Below, piece after piece: positions 1 through 11,665 of a stretch of 64,000 nt of DNA. The position numbers and the translations under genes were made by a program. The first letter of the stretch is position 1. Each line of letters starts with the position of its first letter. Source of the stretch: Cellulomonas chitinilytica (lineage in GTDB: Bacteria > Actinomycetota > Actinomycetes > Actinomycetales > Cellulomonadaceae); contig NZ_BONK01000006.1 of NCBI RefSeq assembly GCF_016862675.1, positions 186,001 to 250,000 on the forward strand, read 5' to 3'. The notes under the pieces are model-generated. The model made no database searches, was not told where the DNA came from, and saw only the letters and a list, made by a program, of their open reading frames with translations.

Positions 1-79
1 GGCGCGCACGTCGTGCCGTCGCGTGGGCGACCCGTGGACCCGTGGCCTGCGGGGCTCGGCGGGTGTCAGCTCCTGCGTC

Positions 80-85
80 TAGGGT
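80..85 (+). promoter_or_regulatory. -10 element of leaderless dnaX promoter
   Basis: TAGGGT lies 7 nt before the GTG chosen for dnaX and no ribosome-binding site is present. The spacing predicts that transcription begins at or next to the start codon. No clear -35 is seen. Confidence 0.6.
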
Positions 86-92
86 TCGGTGC

Positions 93-2732
93 GTGACAAC
101 AGCCCTGTACCGCCGCTACCGGCCCGAGAACTTCGCCGAGGTGATCGGTCAGGACCACGTCACGGCCCCCCTCCGTCAGGCGCTGCGCAGCGGCCAGGTC
201 AACCACGCGTACCTGTTCTCCGGTCCGCGCGGCTGCGGCAAGACGACGTCGGCGCGGATCCTCGCCCGCATCCTCAACTGCGCGCAGAACACCGAGGCCA
301 GCCCCACGGACACCCCGTGCGGCGTGTGCCCGTCGTGCGTCGAGCTCGCGCGCGGCGGCTCCGGGAGCCTCGACGTCGTGGAGATCGACGCGGCCAGCCA
401 CGGCGGTGTCGACGACGCCCGCGAGCTGCGGGAGCGCGCCACGTTCGCGCCGGCCCGCGACCGCTTCAAGGTCTTCATCCTCGACGAGGCGCACATGGTG
501 ACGCCGCAGGGCTTCAACGCCCTGCTGAAGATCGTCGAGGAGCCCCCGCCGCACATCAAGTTCATCTTCGCGACGACGGAGCCGGACAAGGTCATCGGCA
601 CCATCCGGTCCCGCACGCACCACTACCCGTTCCGCCTCGTCCCGCCGGACGTGCTGGTGCCGTACCTGGACCAGCTCTGCGCCACGGAGCAGGTCCCCGT
701 CGGCTCGGGCGTCCTCCCGCTCGTCGTCCGGGCGGGCGCGGGCTCGGTCCGCGACACGCTCTCGGTGCTCGACCAGCTCATCGCGGGCTCGGGCGGTGCG
801 GGTCTCGAGTACGAGAGCGCCGCCGCGCTGCTGGGGTACACCCCGGCGGCCCTGCTCGACGACCTCGTCGACGCCGTCGCCGCCCGCGACGGGGCGGCCG
901 TGTTCCGCATCGTCGAGCGGGTCATCGCGACGGGCCACGAGCCGCGCCGCTTCGTCGAGGACCTCCTGGAGCGTCTGCGCGACCTCATCGTCATCGCGGC
1001 GTCCGGCGATGCGGCCGACGCCGCCCTGCGCGACGTCCCCGCCGACCAGATGGCCCGGATGCGCCTGCAGGCCCAGAACCTCGGCCAGTCGGAGCTGTCC
1101 CGCTCGGCCGACCTCGCCAACGCGGGCCTGACGGAGATGACGGGGGCGACGTCGCCCCGGCTGCACCTCGAGCTCCTGATGGCCCGCCTGCTGCTCCCCG
1201 CCGCCGACGACTCCCGGTCCGGCCTGGGCGCGCGGATCGACCGGCTCGAGCGCGGCCTGCCCGCCGCCGGTGCGGTCGCGCTCCACGTCTCCGACGCCGC
1301 CGAGCCGACGCCCGCTTCTCCGGTCGACGCCGATCGCCCCGTCGCCTCCGGTCGCCCGGCGGGCGCCGCACGCGTCGTGCGCGACGCGCTCCCGACGGCC
1401 GCGCCGTCCGCGCCGAGCGCCCCGGCCCCGTTGCCGGTCGGCCCGATCGCGTCCGCTCGACCCGCCGGGGGCGGCGACACCGAGCGGGCCCCTGCCCGGC
1501 CCGCCGAGGTGGCCGCCGAGCGGACCCCTGCACCCGCCGACGCGCCCGCCGCGCGGACGCCGGCCCCCGCCGACCCTCTCGTCGGGCGGACGCCGGCACC
1601 CGCTGCCGACACCACCGCCGCGCCGACCGGCGACGTGCCCGTCCCGCCGACCGCCGACGTGCCCGTCGAGCCGGTCGCCGACGTCCCCGTCGAGCGGACC
1701 GCCGACGCACCCGTCGAGCCGGTCGCCGAGGTACCTGTCCCGCCGGCCGTCGCGGTCGGCGCCGAGCCCGTTGTCGACACCTCCGCGGCGCCGGAGTCGG
1801 ACGTCGCGGCACGGCCCGGCGCTCAGGCGACCGCCGAAGACGACGCGCGGCGCTCGGACGGCCCGGCCGACGCCGTCCCGCCCGCGGCGCCCGCCGTCAC
1901 GCCACCGCCCCCGCCGGCGGCGGCGCCCACGTCGCCGAGCACCCCCTCGGGACGCGGCGGCGGCCAGGACACCGAGATGCTGCGTCGCCGCTGGCCGGAG
2001 GTGCTCGAGACGGTCAAGGGCCTGCGCCGGGTGACGTGGGCGCTGGTGGACCCGCGGAACGCCCAGGTCGCCGAGCTCGACGCGTCGACACTGCGCCTGG
2101 CGTTCAGCACCAGCCAGCTCGCGACCACGTTCCGCAACGGCGGTCACGACGCCGTCGTCGCCCGCGCCGTCCGCGAGACGCTGGGCTTCGACGTCCGGGT
2201 CGAGGGCATCGTCGGCGACCAGGCGACCAGGCCGTCGAGCGCCACGACGCCGTCGGCCCCCGGCGGTGCCGGAGGTTCCGGCGGTCCTGCGTCCGCTGCG
2301 CAGTCCGGCTCCCCGGCCCAGGCGGTCTCCCCGGCCCAGGCCGCCGCGTCGTGGGACGAGGAGCCGCCGCTCCCCGAGCCGCCCGACGACGAGCCGCCGC
2401 ACCCCGACGACGTCCCGCGGACCGCAGGCGACCGGGCGCAGGGCGGCGAGCAGCCGACGCGACCGAACCCGACCGCCCACGACCCCGGGCACGCCGACCG
2501 TGCGTCTGCTGCGGGTCCGGCGTCGCCCGACGCCGGCGGCCTGAGCGCTCGTGAGCGCGGCGAGGCGGCCGCGGCCCGCAGCTCGGCGGCGCGGTCGACG
2601 GCCGCCCAGGTGGTCGACGAGCCGTCGCCGGACGACCCCGACATCACGGGGTCGACCTTGGTCGGTGCCCCCCTCGTCGCGCAGATGCTCGGCGGCACGG
2701 TGATCGACGAGCAGGTCGACGACCACGCCTGA
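93..2732 (+). CDS. dnaX: DNA polymerase III subunit gamma/tau
   Basis: Clamp-loader ATPase of the replicative polymerase (about 879 aa). The start GTG gives MTTALYRRYRPENF, the usual N-terminus of the family, and lies 7 nt after a -10 hexamer; a start further upstream would add an unrelated leader. Walker A GPRGCGKT is at residues 44-51, four zinc-type cysteines are near 63-82, and the DEAH Walker B (ILDEAH) is near 130. An AAA+ module and collar fill the first 390 residues. A very long Pro/Ala-rich linker with short repeats follows, then a conserved block near residues 630-715 (MLRRRWPEVLETVKGLRR) and a second acidic/proline tail. No frameshift signal for a shorter product was noticed. Confidence 0.96.
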   Translation: MTTALYRRYRPENFAEVIGQDHVTAPLRQALRSGQVNHAYLFSGPRGCGKTTSARILARILNCAQNTEASPTDTPCGVCPSCVELARGGSGSLDVVEIDAASHGGVDDARELRERATFAPARDRFKVFILDEAHMVTPQGFNALLKIVEEPPPHIKFIFATTEPDKVIGTIRSRTHHYPFRLVPPDVLVPYLDQLCATEQVPVGSGVLPLVVRAGAGSVRDTLSVLDQLIAGSGGAGLEYESAAALLGYTPAALLDDLVDAVAARDGAAVFRIVERVIATGHEPRRFVEDLLERLRDLIVIAASGDAADAALRDVPADQMARMRLQAQNLGQSELSRSADLANAGLTEMTGATSPRLHLELLMARLLLPAADDSRSGLGARIDRLERGLPAAGAVALHVSDAAEPTPASPVDADRPVASGRPAGAARVVRDALPTAAPSAPSAPAPLPVGPIASARPAGGGDTERAPARPAEVAAERTPAPADAPAARTPAPADPLVGRTPAPAADTTAAPTGDVPVPPTADVPVEPVADVPVERTADAPVEPVAEVPVPPAVAVGAEPVVDTSAAPESDVAARPGAQATAEDDARRSDGPADAVPPAAPAVTPPPPPAAAPTSPSTPSGRGGGQDTEMLRRRWPEVLETVKGLRRVTWALVDPRNAQVAELDASTLRLAFSTSQLATTFRNGGHDAVVARAVRETLGFDVRVEGIVGDQATRPSSATTPSAPGGAGGSGGPASAAQSGSPAQAVSPAQAAASWDEEPPLPEPPDDEPPHPDDVPRTAGDRAQGGEQPTRPNPTAHDPGHADRASAAGPASPDAGGLSARERGEAAAARSSAARSTAAQVVDEPSPDDPDITGSTLVGAPLVAQMLGGTVIDEQVDDHA
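1632..1747 (+). repeat. 24-bp tandem repeat inside dnaX linker
   Basis: About five consecutive units of eight codons encode variants of DVPVEPVA. A looser RTPAPAD repeat comes just before (about 1530-1610). Both lie in the disordered linker between the ATPase/collar part and the C-terminal part, so copy number is probably free to vary between strains. Confidence 0.7.
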
Positions 2733-2760
2733 CGAGGCCGCGAGACGATCTGCGGGGCGG

Positions 2761-3162
2761 CTGCACCACCTGGAGCTGTGGGTCGCGGACCTGGACGCGC
2801 TCGACTCGTGGGCGTGGCTGCTCGGCGAGCTGGGCTTCGAGCCGCGCGACACGTGGGCCGTCGGCCGGAGCTGGTCGGGTCCGGGCGGCGAGTACCTGGT
2901 CGTCGAGTCGGGCCCGGACGTCCGCGCCGTCCCGCACGACCGGTGGCGCCCGGGCCTCAACCACGTGGCGTTCTGGGCGGGGTCGGAGTCGGACGTCGAC
3001 GTGCTCGCCGCCGCCGCCGCGGAGCACGGGTGGACTCCGTTGTTCGCGGACCGGTACCCGCACGCGGGCGGGCCGTCGCACTACGCCGCCTACCTGGAGA
3101 ACGGCGACGGGTTCGAGGTGGAGCTCGTCGCGCAGCCGCGCACCGGCGGCGGTGACCGGTGA
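2761..3162 (+). CDS. VOC (glyoxalase-like) family protein, no canonical start codon
   Basis: The reading frame encodes one vicinal-oxygen-chelate module beginning LHHLELWVADLDALDSW. The four positions that normally bind metal can be seen: His in LHHLE, Glu in EYLVVES, His in LNHVAFW and Glu in GFEVELV. The frame is open from 2704, but there is no ATG, GTG or TTG before the fold begins. I therefore place the start at CTG 2761, 28 nt after the dnaX stop. The first GTG (2965) would remove half the domain. The gene may use CTG, may be translated by coupling to dnaX, or may carry a lost start or sequence error. Substrate unknown. Confidence 0.6.
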   Translation: MHHLELWVADLDALDSWAWLLGELGFEPRDTWAVGRSWSGPGGEYLVVESGPDVRAVPHDRWRPGLNHVAFWAGSESDVDVLAAAAAEHGWTPLFADRYPHAGGPSHYAAYLENGDGFEVELVAQPRTGGGDR

Positions 3163-3206
3163 CCGTCCCCACGGGTGGCGCGACCGGGTTCGGGACGTCG
3201 ACCACG

Positions 3207-3212
3207 TAGGCT
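3207..3212 (+). promoter_or_regulatory. -10 element of leaderless recR promoter
   Basis: TAGGCT ends 6 nt before the recR GTG, with no Shine-Dalgarno sequence between. Confidence 0.6.
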
Positions 3213-3218
3213 GGCCGG

Positions 3219-3818
3219 GTGTACGAGGGCGCGGTCCAGGACCTGATCGACGAGCTCGGGCGGCTGCCCGGCGTCGGTCCCAAGAGCGCTCAGCGCATCG
3301 CGTTCCACATCCTGGCGGCGGACCCGGCGGACGTGCGGCGGCTGTCGGACGCGCTCGTCGAGGTCAAGGCGCGCGTGAAGTTCTGCGACGTGTGCGGCAA
3401 CGTGGCGCAGGAGGACCAGTGCCGCATCTGCCGTGACCCGCGTCGCTCGCCGGCGACGCTGTGCGTCGTCGAGGAGCCGAAGGACGTCGTCGCGATCGAG
3501 CGCACCCGCGAGTTCCGCGGCAAGTACCACGTGCTCGGCGGGGCCATCAACCCGATCGCGGGGGTAGGCCCGGACGACCTGCGGATCGCGCAGCTGATGA
3601 CCCGTCTCGCGGACGGCACGGTCACCGAGGTCATCCTCGCGACCGACCCGAACGTCGAGGGCGAGGCCACCGCCACGTACCTGGCGCGGATGCTCGTGCC
3701 GATGGGTCTGACGGTGAGCCGGCTCGCGTCGGGCCTGCCCGTCGGCGGGGACCTCGAGTACGCGGACGAGGTGACGCTCGGCCGGGCGTTCGAGGGCCGT
3801 CGCCGCATCAGCGCCTGA
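3219..3818 (+). CDS. recR: Recombination protein RecR
   Basis: 199 aa, the usual length. RecR works with RecO (and RecF) to load RecA at gaps. In order: an N-terminal helix-hairpin-helix ([20 protein letters not shown]), the four-cysteine zinc finger (CDVCGN...CRICRD), the Toprim domain starting at [14 protein letters not shown], and a C-terminal Walker-like end ([26 protein letters not shown]). It is the second gene after dnaX, as in many bacteria, but the YbaB/EbfC gene often found between them is absent and a VOC gene sits there instead. Confidence 0.97.
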   Translation: MYEGAVQDLIDELGRLPGVGPKSAQRIAFHILAADPADVRRLSDALVEVKARVKFCDVCGNVAQEDQCRICRDPRRSPATLCVVEEPKDVVAIERTREFRGKYHVLGGAINPIAGVGPDDLRIAQLMTRLADGTVTEVILATDPNVEGEATATYLARMLVPMGLTVSRLASGLPVGGDLEYADEVTLGRAFEGRRRISA

Positions 3819-3861
3819 CCGCCAGCGGCAGATCCACCAGACAGGACGAACGGAGCAGGTC

Positions 3862-4443
3862 ATGGACACCACCAGCTCGCGCAGCGCTGACGATGCCGAC
3901 CTGCGGGACATCGCCCGGGCGGTCGCCGAGGAGGCGCGCAGCTACCTGAGCACCGTCACGGAGGTCGCGGCGGGCACGAACCCGGAGGCGGCCCTCCCGC
4001 TGGTGCTGCTCGCGGTGTCGGACATCCTCGCGGCGGGTGCGCGTCTCGGTGCGACGACGGACGTGGTGCCGTCGGAGCGGTTCGAGCCGGACCTCGGGCC
4101 GGACCCGGACGTCGACCCGTTGCACGCCAACCTCGCGAACGTGTTCGAGGGGATCGACGAGTACGTCGAGGTCGTCGACCCGCTGCTCGGCGAGGACGTC
4201 GAGCACGCGTCGGTCTCCGGTGACCTCGTCGCGATCGCGGGTGCGCTCGCGCAGGGGCTGCGGCACTACGAGACGGGGGCCGTGCTCGAGGCCCTGTGGT
4301 GGTGGCAGTTCTCGTACCTGTCCGACTGGGGCGAGCGGGCGTCGAGCGTGCTGCGGACGATCCAGACGATGCTCGCGCACCTGCGTCTGGACGTGCCGGA
4401 CGACGTCGCGACCGAGGCGGAGTACGACGCGCTGCAGCCCTGA
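3862..4443 (+). CDS. DUF5063 domain-containing protein
   Basis: 193 aa, acidic, helical, no signal or membrane segment. It resembles the actinobacterial DUF5063 family, which is commonly encoded directly after recR; its function is unknown. Recognisable blocks are SEVAEEARSYL-like text near residues 20-33, HANLANVFEGIDEYVEVVDPL in the middle and YETGAVLEALWWWQFSYLSDWG near 140-160. A GGAG ribosome-binding site lies 7-10 nt before ATG. The gap of 43 nt to recR suggests one transcript. Confidence 0.85.
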   Translation: MDTTSSRSADDADLRDIARAVAEEARSYLSTVTEVAAGTNPEAALPLVLLAVSDILAAGARLGATTDVVPSERFEPDLGPDPDVDPLHANLANVFEGIDEYVEVVDPLLGEDVEHASVSGDLVAIAGALAQGLRHYETGAVLEALWWWQFSYLSDWGERASSVLRTIQTMLAHLRLDVPDDVATEAEYDALQP

Positions 4444-4450
4444 CACCTGA

Positions 4451-4492
4451 TCGGCGTGCCCCGTCCGGCACGACCGGGACGAAGCACGCCGA
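4451..4492. terminator. Hairpin between convergent genes
   Basis: TCGGCGTGC at 4451-4459 pairs perfectly with GCACGCCGA at 4484-4492, with further pairing inside the 24-nt loop. It lies between the DUF5063 stop and the converging exporter permease stop, so it can serve both directions. Confidence 0.6.
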
Positions 4493-4510
4493 CCAGAGCA
4501 GGCGGTGGCC

Positions 4511-5659
4511 TCAGGCGACGCGCGTCCCCCGGGCGAGGTTCCGCTGCGGGATCCGCAGCCGGCGCACCGCGACGACGAACCCGGCGACGCCGAGGAGCAG
4601 GTTCGCGCCGAGCCCCCAGGGCCAGACGGGCGCCGTGGAGACGTCCTTGCGGAGGTCGTCCCGGATCTCGACGGGCGTGGAGGTGCCGTTCCAGCACTCG
4701 TCGAGCATCGGCGCGGGACCGGCCCGCAGCTCACGGACGCCGTCCCGGATGACGCTGAGCGGGTTGCCCTCGACACCGGGAGCCAGCTCGGCGGTCCCGG
4801 CGCCGTCGGCGACGACGACGAACGGGTTGATCCCGAGCAGCCACCAGGTCCGCTCGGTGTGCGTGAGGCCGCGCTCGGCCGTGAACACCTCGCACGTGTC
4901 GGAGCTCCCGACCTGGCCGTACCCGTTCTGCGTGCCCCACACGGTGACCTGCTCCACGGTGGTCGTCGCCGCGTACGTCAGGCCGAACAGGATCGGCGTG
5001 AGCACGGTGACGGCGGCGACGGTGATGAACGCGAGCACCGTCGACCCGGCGGTCCGTGCGACGAGCGCGGAGAACCCGAGCCCGACCCCGCACACGGCGA
5101 GCAGCAGCAGCGCGACGAGCAGCACGACGCGGACCAGGGCCTGCGCCGGGGTCCCGCCCATCGTGAGCGCGAGCACGAGGAACGGCAGGCTGGTGACGAG
5201 GAACGCGCACGCCGCGGACCATGCCGCGAGCAGCTTGCCGGTGGCGATCTCGGCGGGCGTCAGGAGCGTGACCTGCAGCGTCGCGAGCGTCCCCGCGTTC
5301 CGGTCGCCGTTGACCGCCGTGGACGACAACGTCGGGGTGACGAGCAGGCCGAGCCCGAGGACGAGCGCGGTGACGGCGGCGAACAGGATGGGGCCGCTGT
5401 TCGGGCTCCGGTCGGCGCTGCCGAACTCGCTCAGCGCGCCGGTGGTGAGCAGCGTGATGCCGCCGACCACCACGAACCAGACGACGAGCGCGACGATCCA
5501 CCGTGTCGAGCGGACCCGCTGGCGCAGGTCGAGGACGGCGACCGTGCGGACGCCGTGCCACGTGAGGCCCCAGGTGCCGGCGCGCCCGACCGGCGGCGGC
5601 GCTGCGTCGTCGACGGGGTCGGCGGGGTGGTCGAGCCCGACGGGCTCCGTCCGGGTCAT
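4511..5659 (-). CDS. ABC-2 type exporter permease
   Basis: 382 aa membrane protein with about six hydrophobic segments. After a Pro-rich N-terminus come a first helix ([18 protein letters not shown]), a large extracytoplasmic stretch, then a helix cluster. The segment [31 protein letters not shown] is typical of ABC-2 permeases (gliding-motility/NosY-like). The start overlaps the ATPase stop by 4 nt (ATGA), so the two are co-translated. Substrate unknown. Confidence 0.9.
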   Translation of the reverse strand: MTRTEPVGLDHPADPVDDAAPPPVGRAGTWGLTWHGVRTVAVLDLRQRVRSTRWIVALVVWFVVVGGITLLTTGALSEFGSADRSPNSGPILFAAVTALVLGLGLLVTPTLSSTAVNGDRNAGTLATLQVTLLTPAEIATGKLLAAWSAACAFLVTSLPFLVLALTMGGTPAQALVRVVLLVALLLLAVCGVGLGFSALVARTAGSTVLAFITVAAVTVLTPILFGLTYAATTTVEQVTVWGTQNGYGQVGSSDTCEVFTAERGLTHTERTWWLLGINPFVVVADGAGTAELAPGVEGNPLSVIRDGVRELRAGPAPMLDECWNGTSTPVEIRDDLRKDVSTAPVWPWGLGANLLLGVAGFVVAVRRLRIPQRNLARGTRVA

Positions 5660-6681
5660 GTCCGCTCCTCGTCGAGGGCCAGGTAGGCCTGTTCCAGCAG
5701 TCCGGTGGCGGGTGCGAACGACAGCACGGGCACGCCCGCTGCGACGGCGTCGCGCAGGAGCCGTGCCGCCGACTCGTCGCCGTCGAGCTCCAGCAGCACC
5801 CCGCCGGGGACCGGGCGGGGCGGGGTGAGGCTGTCGTCGTCGGGCCGCCACGTCATCCCGACCGACGTCAGCCAGGCGGTCGCCGCGTCGAGGGCGAGCG
5901 CGCGCAGGTGCCAGGTGCGAGGTGCGGGCCCGGAACTGTCCACCGAGGACGACACGGTGCGGCCCCGGGAGAGGAACACCGCGTCGTCGGCCATCTCCTC
6001 CAGCTCGGACAGCACGTGGCTGGACACGAGCACGGTGCGGCCCTCGTCGGCGAGCCGCCGCAGCAGGAGCCGCAGGTCGACGCGCGAGCGGGGGTCGAGG
6101 CCGCTCGCGGGCTCGTCGAGCAGCAGCACGTCGGGGGAGTGCACGAGCGCCCGTGCGAGGCCGAGCCGCTGCTTCTGGCCGCGCGACAGGACGCTCGCGG
6201 GCCGGTCGGCGAACTCGGTGAGGTGGACGGTCGCGAGCAGCTCGTCGACCCGGGTGCGGGCCTGCGCGGGCGGGATCCGGTACGCGGCCGCGAACGTCAG
6301 GAGCACCTCCCGGGACGTCAGGGAGTCCCAGGTGCCGAACGTGTCGGGCATCCAGCCGGTGCGGGCCCGGGCGGACCGGCCGTCGGCGACGGGGTCGAAC
6401 CCGCCGATCCGCACGTCGCCCGAGTCCGGCACGAGGAGCCCGGCGAGCACCAGCAGCAGCGTGGTCTTGCCGGAGCCGTTGGGCCCGACGAGGGCGGTCA
6501 CGGCACCGGCGCGGGCCTGCAGGTCCACGCCGTCGAGCGCGTGCACCGACCCGAACGACCGGCGCAGGCCGCGCACGACGATGCCGGCCGGCGGGGTCGG
6601 CGACCCGGACGTGGAGGGGCCCGGCGCTGCGCCGGGCGGTGGACCGGCGGCGGGGCCGTCGTCGTCGACGATGCTCGTCAT
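5656..6681 (-). CDS. ABC exporter ATP-binding protein
   Basis: 341 aa. Partner of the permease encoded immediately downstream. Walker A GPNGSGKT, signature [15 protein letters not shown], Walker [13 protein letters not shown] and the switch His in [13 protein letters not shown] are all intact, so the protein should hydrolyse ATP. The extra C-terminal 100 residues are typical of drug or lipid exporter ATPases of the CcmA class. The ATG at 6681 is chosen because TACGTT ends 7 nt before it and the residues further upstream look non-coding. The specificity cannot be read from sequence. Confidence 0.93.
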   Translation of the reverse strand: MTSIVDDDGPAAGPPPGAAPGPSTSGSPTPPAGIVVRGLRRSFGSVHALDGVDLQARAGAVTALVGPNGSGKTTLLLVLAGLLVPDSGDVRIGGFDPVADGRSARARTGWMPDTFGTWDSLTSREVLLTFAAAYRIPPAQARTRVDELLATVHLTEFADRPASVLSRGQKQRLGLARALVHSPDVLLLDEPASGLDPRSRVDLRLLLRRLADEGRTVLVSSHVLSELEEMADDAVFLSRGRTVSSSVDSSGPAPRTWHLRALALDAATAWLTSVGMTWRPDDDSLTPPRPVPGGVLLELDGDESAARLLRDAVAAGVPVLSFAPATGLLEQAYLALDEERT

Positions 6682-6688
6682 GCGGCAC

Positions 6689-6694
6689 AACGTA
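6689..6694 (-). promoter_or_regulatory. -10 element, leaderless exporter operon
   Basis: On the minus strand TACGTT ends 7 nt before the ATG of the ATPase gene, without a ribosome-binding site. Confidence 0.5.
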
Positions 6695-6837
6695 CGGGCG
6701 CGACACCGCTGCGGTCCGCGGTTCGGTGGTCGAAGTCTGTGAGGGAGATGTGCGGGAACGCGGCGCACGGCCGGGACCGGTGCGCGAGGCACCTGTCCCG
6801 GCCGTGCTCCCGTCCCGGCGGGCCGCAGGCGGGTCGG

Positions 6838-8115
6838 TCAGCAGCCCTGCCGGGAGCTCCCCACGACGACGTCGTCGAACCACAACGTGTCGCTGCCCTC
6901 GCCGTAGCTCTCCCACCCGAGACGCAGGTCGGTGAGCTTCGGCGACCAGGCCTTGTTCGACCACTGGCCGTCGAGGTCGTGCGTCGGGGTGCCGTCGGCG
7001 ACGAGGCCGGGCACCACGTCGCCGTCGAGCCACGTGGTGAGCTTGCCCGCGGTGCCGTCGACCTGGACCTCGACGCAGTGCCAGGACGCGGTCGGCAGCG
7101 GCTTGCTCTGCGCGACGCCCGCGGGGCTCTGCTCGGGGAGGGTCGCGTCGTCCGACGAGCGGTTCCACTGCAGGGCCGCGTTCTGGCCGCCCATCCGCAG
7201 GTCACGGTTGCCGTCGTTGGCGTCCTTCATCGCGAGGAACGTGGTGTGCGAGGTCGGCTGCGCGGTGGAGTGCCGCACCCAGAACCGCACGTAGTACTGC
7301 TGCGGGAGGCCGCTCAGGCTCTGGCCCGCCTGCACGAACACGTGGTTGCAGTACCCGGCGGTGCCGTCGATCCGCAGCGAGCGGCTGCCCGAGTGCGCGA
7401 CCGACGAGTCGATCGCCGCGCGGCCCGTGCCGGAGCAGTCGGGGTAGGTGACCGTCCACGTGCCCGAGGGGGTGGTGCCCGTCTGCGTCTCGAGCCCGTC
7501 GCAGAAGATCGCGGAGCCGCAGACCGTGGGGGTGGGGGTCGGGGTGGGCGTCGGCGTCGGGGTGGGTGTGGGCGTGGGGGTCGGAGTAGGCGTCGGCGTG
7601 GGTGTCGGAGTCGGCGTGGGCGTCGGCGTGGGGGTGGGGGTCGGGGTGGGGGTCGGGGTGGGCGTGGGCGTCACGGTCGGCGTCGGCGTCACCGTCGGCC
7701 CCCCGTTGCACGACACCCCGTTCAGCGCGAAGTCGGTCGGCGCGGTGTTCACCCCGGACCACGTCCCCTGGAACCCGAACGACGCGCTCGCCCCCGCGGC
7801 CAGCTCCCCGTTCCACGCGGCGTTCGTCGCGGTCGCGACCGCCCCGGACTGCGTGACCGTCGAGCTCCACGCCTGCGTCACCTTCTGACCGGACGGCCAG
7901 GTCCAGGTCAGCGACCAGCCGTGCACCGCCTGCGCGGGGGTCACCTTGACGTCGGCCGTGAACCCGCCGGGCCACGAGCTCGTGCTCCATGCGACCTGGC
8001 ACGCGCCGGCCGCCTGGGCGGTCACGCCGACGACGACACCCGCGGTGGCGACGCCGACGACGGCGACCGCCGCGAGGGCCGCGCGCCAACGCGCACGGGT
8101 GAGGGGGATCCGCAT
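6838..8115 (-). CDS. Secreted CBM2 protein with Cip1-like domain
   Basis: 425 aa extracellular protein: signal peptide ([20 protein letters not shown], cleavage near QAA-GACQ), an N-terminal CBM2 cellulose-binding module ([14 protein letters not shown] to LNGVSC), a Thr-Pro linker of about 55 residues, and a C-terminal domain of about 215 residues. That domain matches my recollection of the fungal cellulose-induced protein Cip1: [54 protein letters not shown] and the terminal Cys are in the same order. Cip1 has a polysaccharide-lyase-like fold and assists cellulose breakdown; its enzymatic role is unsettled. RBS GAGAGG precedes the ATG. A LacI-type operator candidate lies upstream. Confidence 0.88.
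   Translation of the reverse strand: MRIPLTRARWRAALAAVAVVGVATAGVVVGVTAQAAGACQVAWSTSSWPGGFTADVKVTPAQAVHGWSLTWTWPSGQKVTQAWSSTVTQSGAVATATNAAWNGELAAGASASFGFQGTWSGVNTAPTDFALNGVSCNGGPTVTPTPTVTPTPTPTPTPTPTPTPTPTPTPTPTPTPTPTPTPTPTPTPTPTPTPTPTVCGSAIFCDGLETQTGTTPSGTWTVTYPDCSGTGRAAIDSSVAHSGSRSLRIDGTAGYCNHVFVQAGQSLSGLPQQYYVRFWVRHSTAQPTSHTTFLAMKDANDGNRDLRMGGQNAALQWNRSSDDATLPEQSPAGVAQSKPLPTASWHCVEVQVDGTAGKLTTWLDGDVVPGLVADGTPTHDLDGQWSNKAWSPKLTDLRLGWESYGEGSDTLWFDDVVVGSSRQGC
7526..7697. repeat. Hexanucleotide repeat coding the Thr-Pro linker
   Basis: About 170 bp of near-perfect GTNGGN repeats on the plus strand encode the alternating Thr-Pro linker of the CBM2/Cip1-like protein on the minus strand. The plus strand has many runs of three to five G, so four-stranded structures and replication slippage are possible. 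Confidence 0.9.
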
Positions 8116-8249
8116 GGGTGGTGTCCTCTCGGCAGGGCGTCCGCAGGCACGAGCTTGCGACCACGGGCGTGCGACGACGGGCGTGCGACGGTTGCGCGTC
8201 GCCTCGTTCCCGGCAGCGTCCCGACCGGCGGCGGGGCGGCGGAACCCCC

Positions 8250-8261
8250 TCAAACGCTTCA
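8250..8261. promoter_or_regulatory. Candidate LacI-family operator upstream of Cip1-like gene
   Basis: TCAAACGCTTCA is a near palindrome around a central CG (two mismatched pairs), the form bound by LacI/GalR-type sugar regulators. It lies in the 282-nt divergent region between the Cip1-like gene and lysC, 135 nt before the former. A related site is found upstream of GH48. The rest of this region shows no gene. Confidence 0.35.
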
Positions 8262-8397
8262 CCTGGCGCTCGATCCGGCATGCGAAACCCTCTGCCCACC
8301 TGGCGGGCACCGCCGTACACTCGCCCGGACCCCAGTCCTGGACCTCGTGCCCGGACCATGTCCGCATCTCGACAGAGCACCTCGAAAGAGCACCCCC

Positions 8398-10724
<2,327 letters not shown>

Positions 10725-10737
10725 GCCACCCGCACGC

Positions 10738-10786
10738 ACGACGAACCCCGCCCCCCCCGGTCGTCCGGGGCGGCGGGGTTCGTCGT
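10738..10786 (+). terminator. Strong terminator after asd
   Basis: ACGACGAACCCCGCC and GGCGGGGTTCGTCGT form a 15-bp perfect stem with further C/G pairing inside. Confidence 0.9.
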
Positions 10787-10841
10787 CGGTGGGCGTCCGC
10801 TCGTACCGCGGGCGCCCGGTGCCGGGCCCAGATCCGGGCGG

Positions 10842-11624
10842 TCAGGCGCCCGCGAGCACGTTGGTGAGCTCCTGCTCGGCCGGTGCCGTGATGCCGAGGT
10901 CCGCACCCCAGTTCGTGTAGGCCATCTCGACGGGGGTGCCCGCGACGTTCGACTGGGCCAGGAGCAGCCGGTTCTCCTGGTCGACCCAGAAGGTGAGCGT
11001 CACGGTCGGCGGGAGCTGGTCGGCGGCGACGCCACCGGCGAGGTCGCCGAGGCCGTCCGTGAGCCGCGAGGTGGCGACGACGACCTCGTAGGGCTGCGCC
11101 GAGGTGCCGTTGACGTCGGCCGGCGTTCCGGCGGGGCGGACCGCGATGACGGCGCCGTAGAGCGCCCGCAGGGGCCGGACGGGGTCCACCCCGACGGAGG
11201 GCTGCGCCAGGCCCGAGGTGCCCAGGGTGTCGTCGTAGAACTTGCCCTTGGTCCCCGGGGCCTTGACGAAGCGTCGTCCGTCGACCGAGCGGACCTCCAC
11301 GGACCCCTCGGGGACGGTCACGCGGACCCGGTTGTTCGAGTTGACCAGGTCGACGTCGACGACGTTCGCCGTCGGCCCGGACGCGCCGTTCGTGCTCGTC
11401 GTCCAGGTGAGCGAGCGTGCGGCGAGCATGACGTCGGAGAGCGTCGTGACCAGGGTGTCGGGGGTCAGGGCCTCCGCCGTGGTCGCGGTGGGCTGAGGTG
11501 CCGCGGTCGTGGCGGCCGGCGTCCGGTCGGCCTGCGTCGCCTCGCCGCCCGCGGCGCATCCGGCGGCGGTCGTGGCGACGACGAGCGTCGTGGTCAGGGC
11601 ACGGGTGAGTCGGGTGGTGCGCAC
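10842..11624 (-). CDS. LppX/LprAFG-type lipoprotein
   Basis: 260 aa. The N-terminus is a lipoprotein signal peptide with the lipobox Cys at residue 23 (ATTAAGC), so the mature protein should be anchored outside the membrane. The body resembles the LppX/LprA/LprF/LprG family, whose mycobacterial members carry lipids in a hydrophobic pocket; the cargo here is unknown. The GTG start has the ribosome-binding site GCAGGAGG. A paralogue with a very similar body lies directly upstream, and the two also share their upstream DNA. Confidence 0.82.
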   Translation of the reverse strand: MRTTRLTRALTTTLVVATTAAGCAAGGEATQADRTPAATTAAPQPTATTAEALTPDTLVTTLSDVMLAARSLTWTTSTNGASGPTANVVDVDLVNSNNRVRVTVPEGSVEVRSVDGRRFVKAPGTKGKFYDDTLGTSGLAQPSVGVDPVRPLRALYGAVIAVRPAGTPADVNGTSAQPYEVVVATSRLTDGLGDLAGGVAADQLPPTVTLTFWVDQENRLLLAQSNVAGTPVEMAYTNWGADLGITAPAEQELTNVLAGA

Positions 11625-11635
11625 GGGAGCCTCCT

Positions 11636-11665
11636 GCGATGTCGGGAAATGGTCCTCGGCATCGC
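11636..11665. promoter_or_regulatory. Conserved inverted repeat upstream of first LppX-like gene
   Basis: GCGATGTCGGG (11636-11646) and CTCGGCATCGC (11655-11665) pair at 9 of 11 positions around a 8-nt loop, directly beside the ribosome-binding site. The same arms recur before the second paralogue with a different loop. More widely, about 110 nt (11625-11750) match the upstream region of the paralogue. Confidence 0.5.

Noticed and set aside
66..2960. Very long open frame opposite dnaX
   Set aside because: Arg/Gly-rich translation typical of the antisense of GC-rich genes; dnaX on the other strand is certain.
4511..7168. 885-residue minus-strand frame joining the exporter permease with upstream DNA
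   Set aside because: Its first 500 residues are the wrong frame of the ATPase gene; only the last 382 residues are the permease.
7526..7697. Possible CRISPR or minisatellite array
   Set aside because: It is a simple hexanucleotide repeat without spacers that encodes a Thr-Pro linker.
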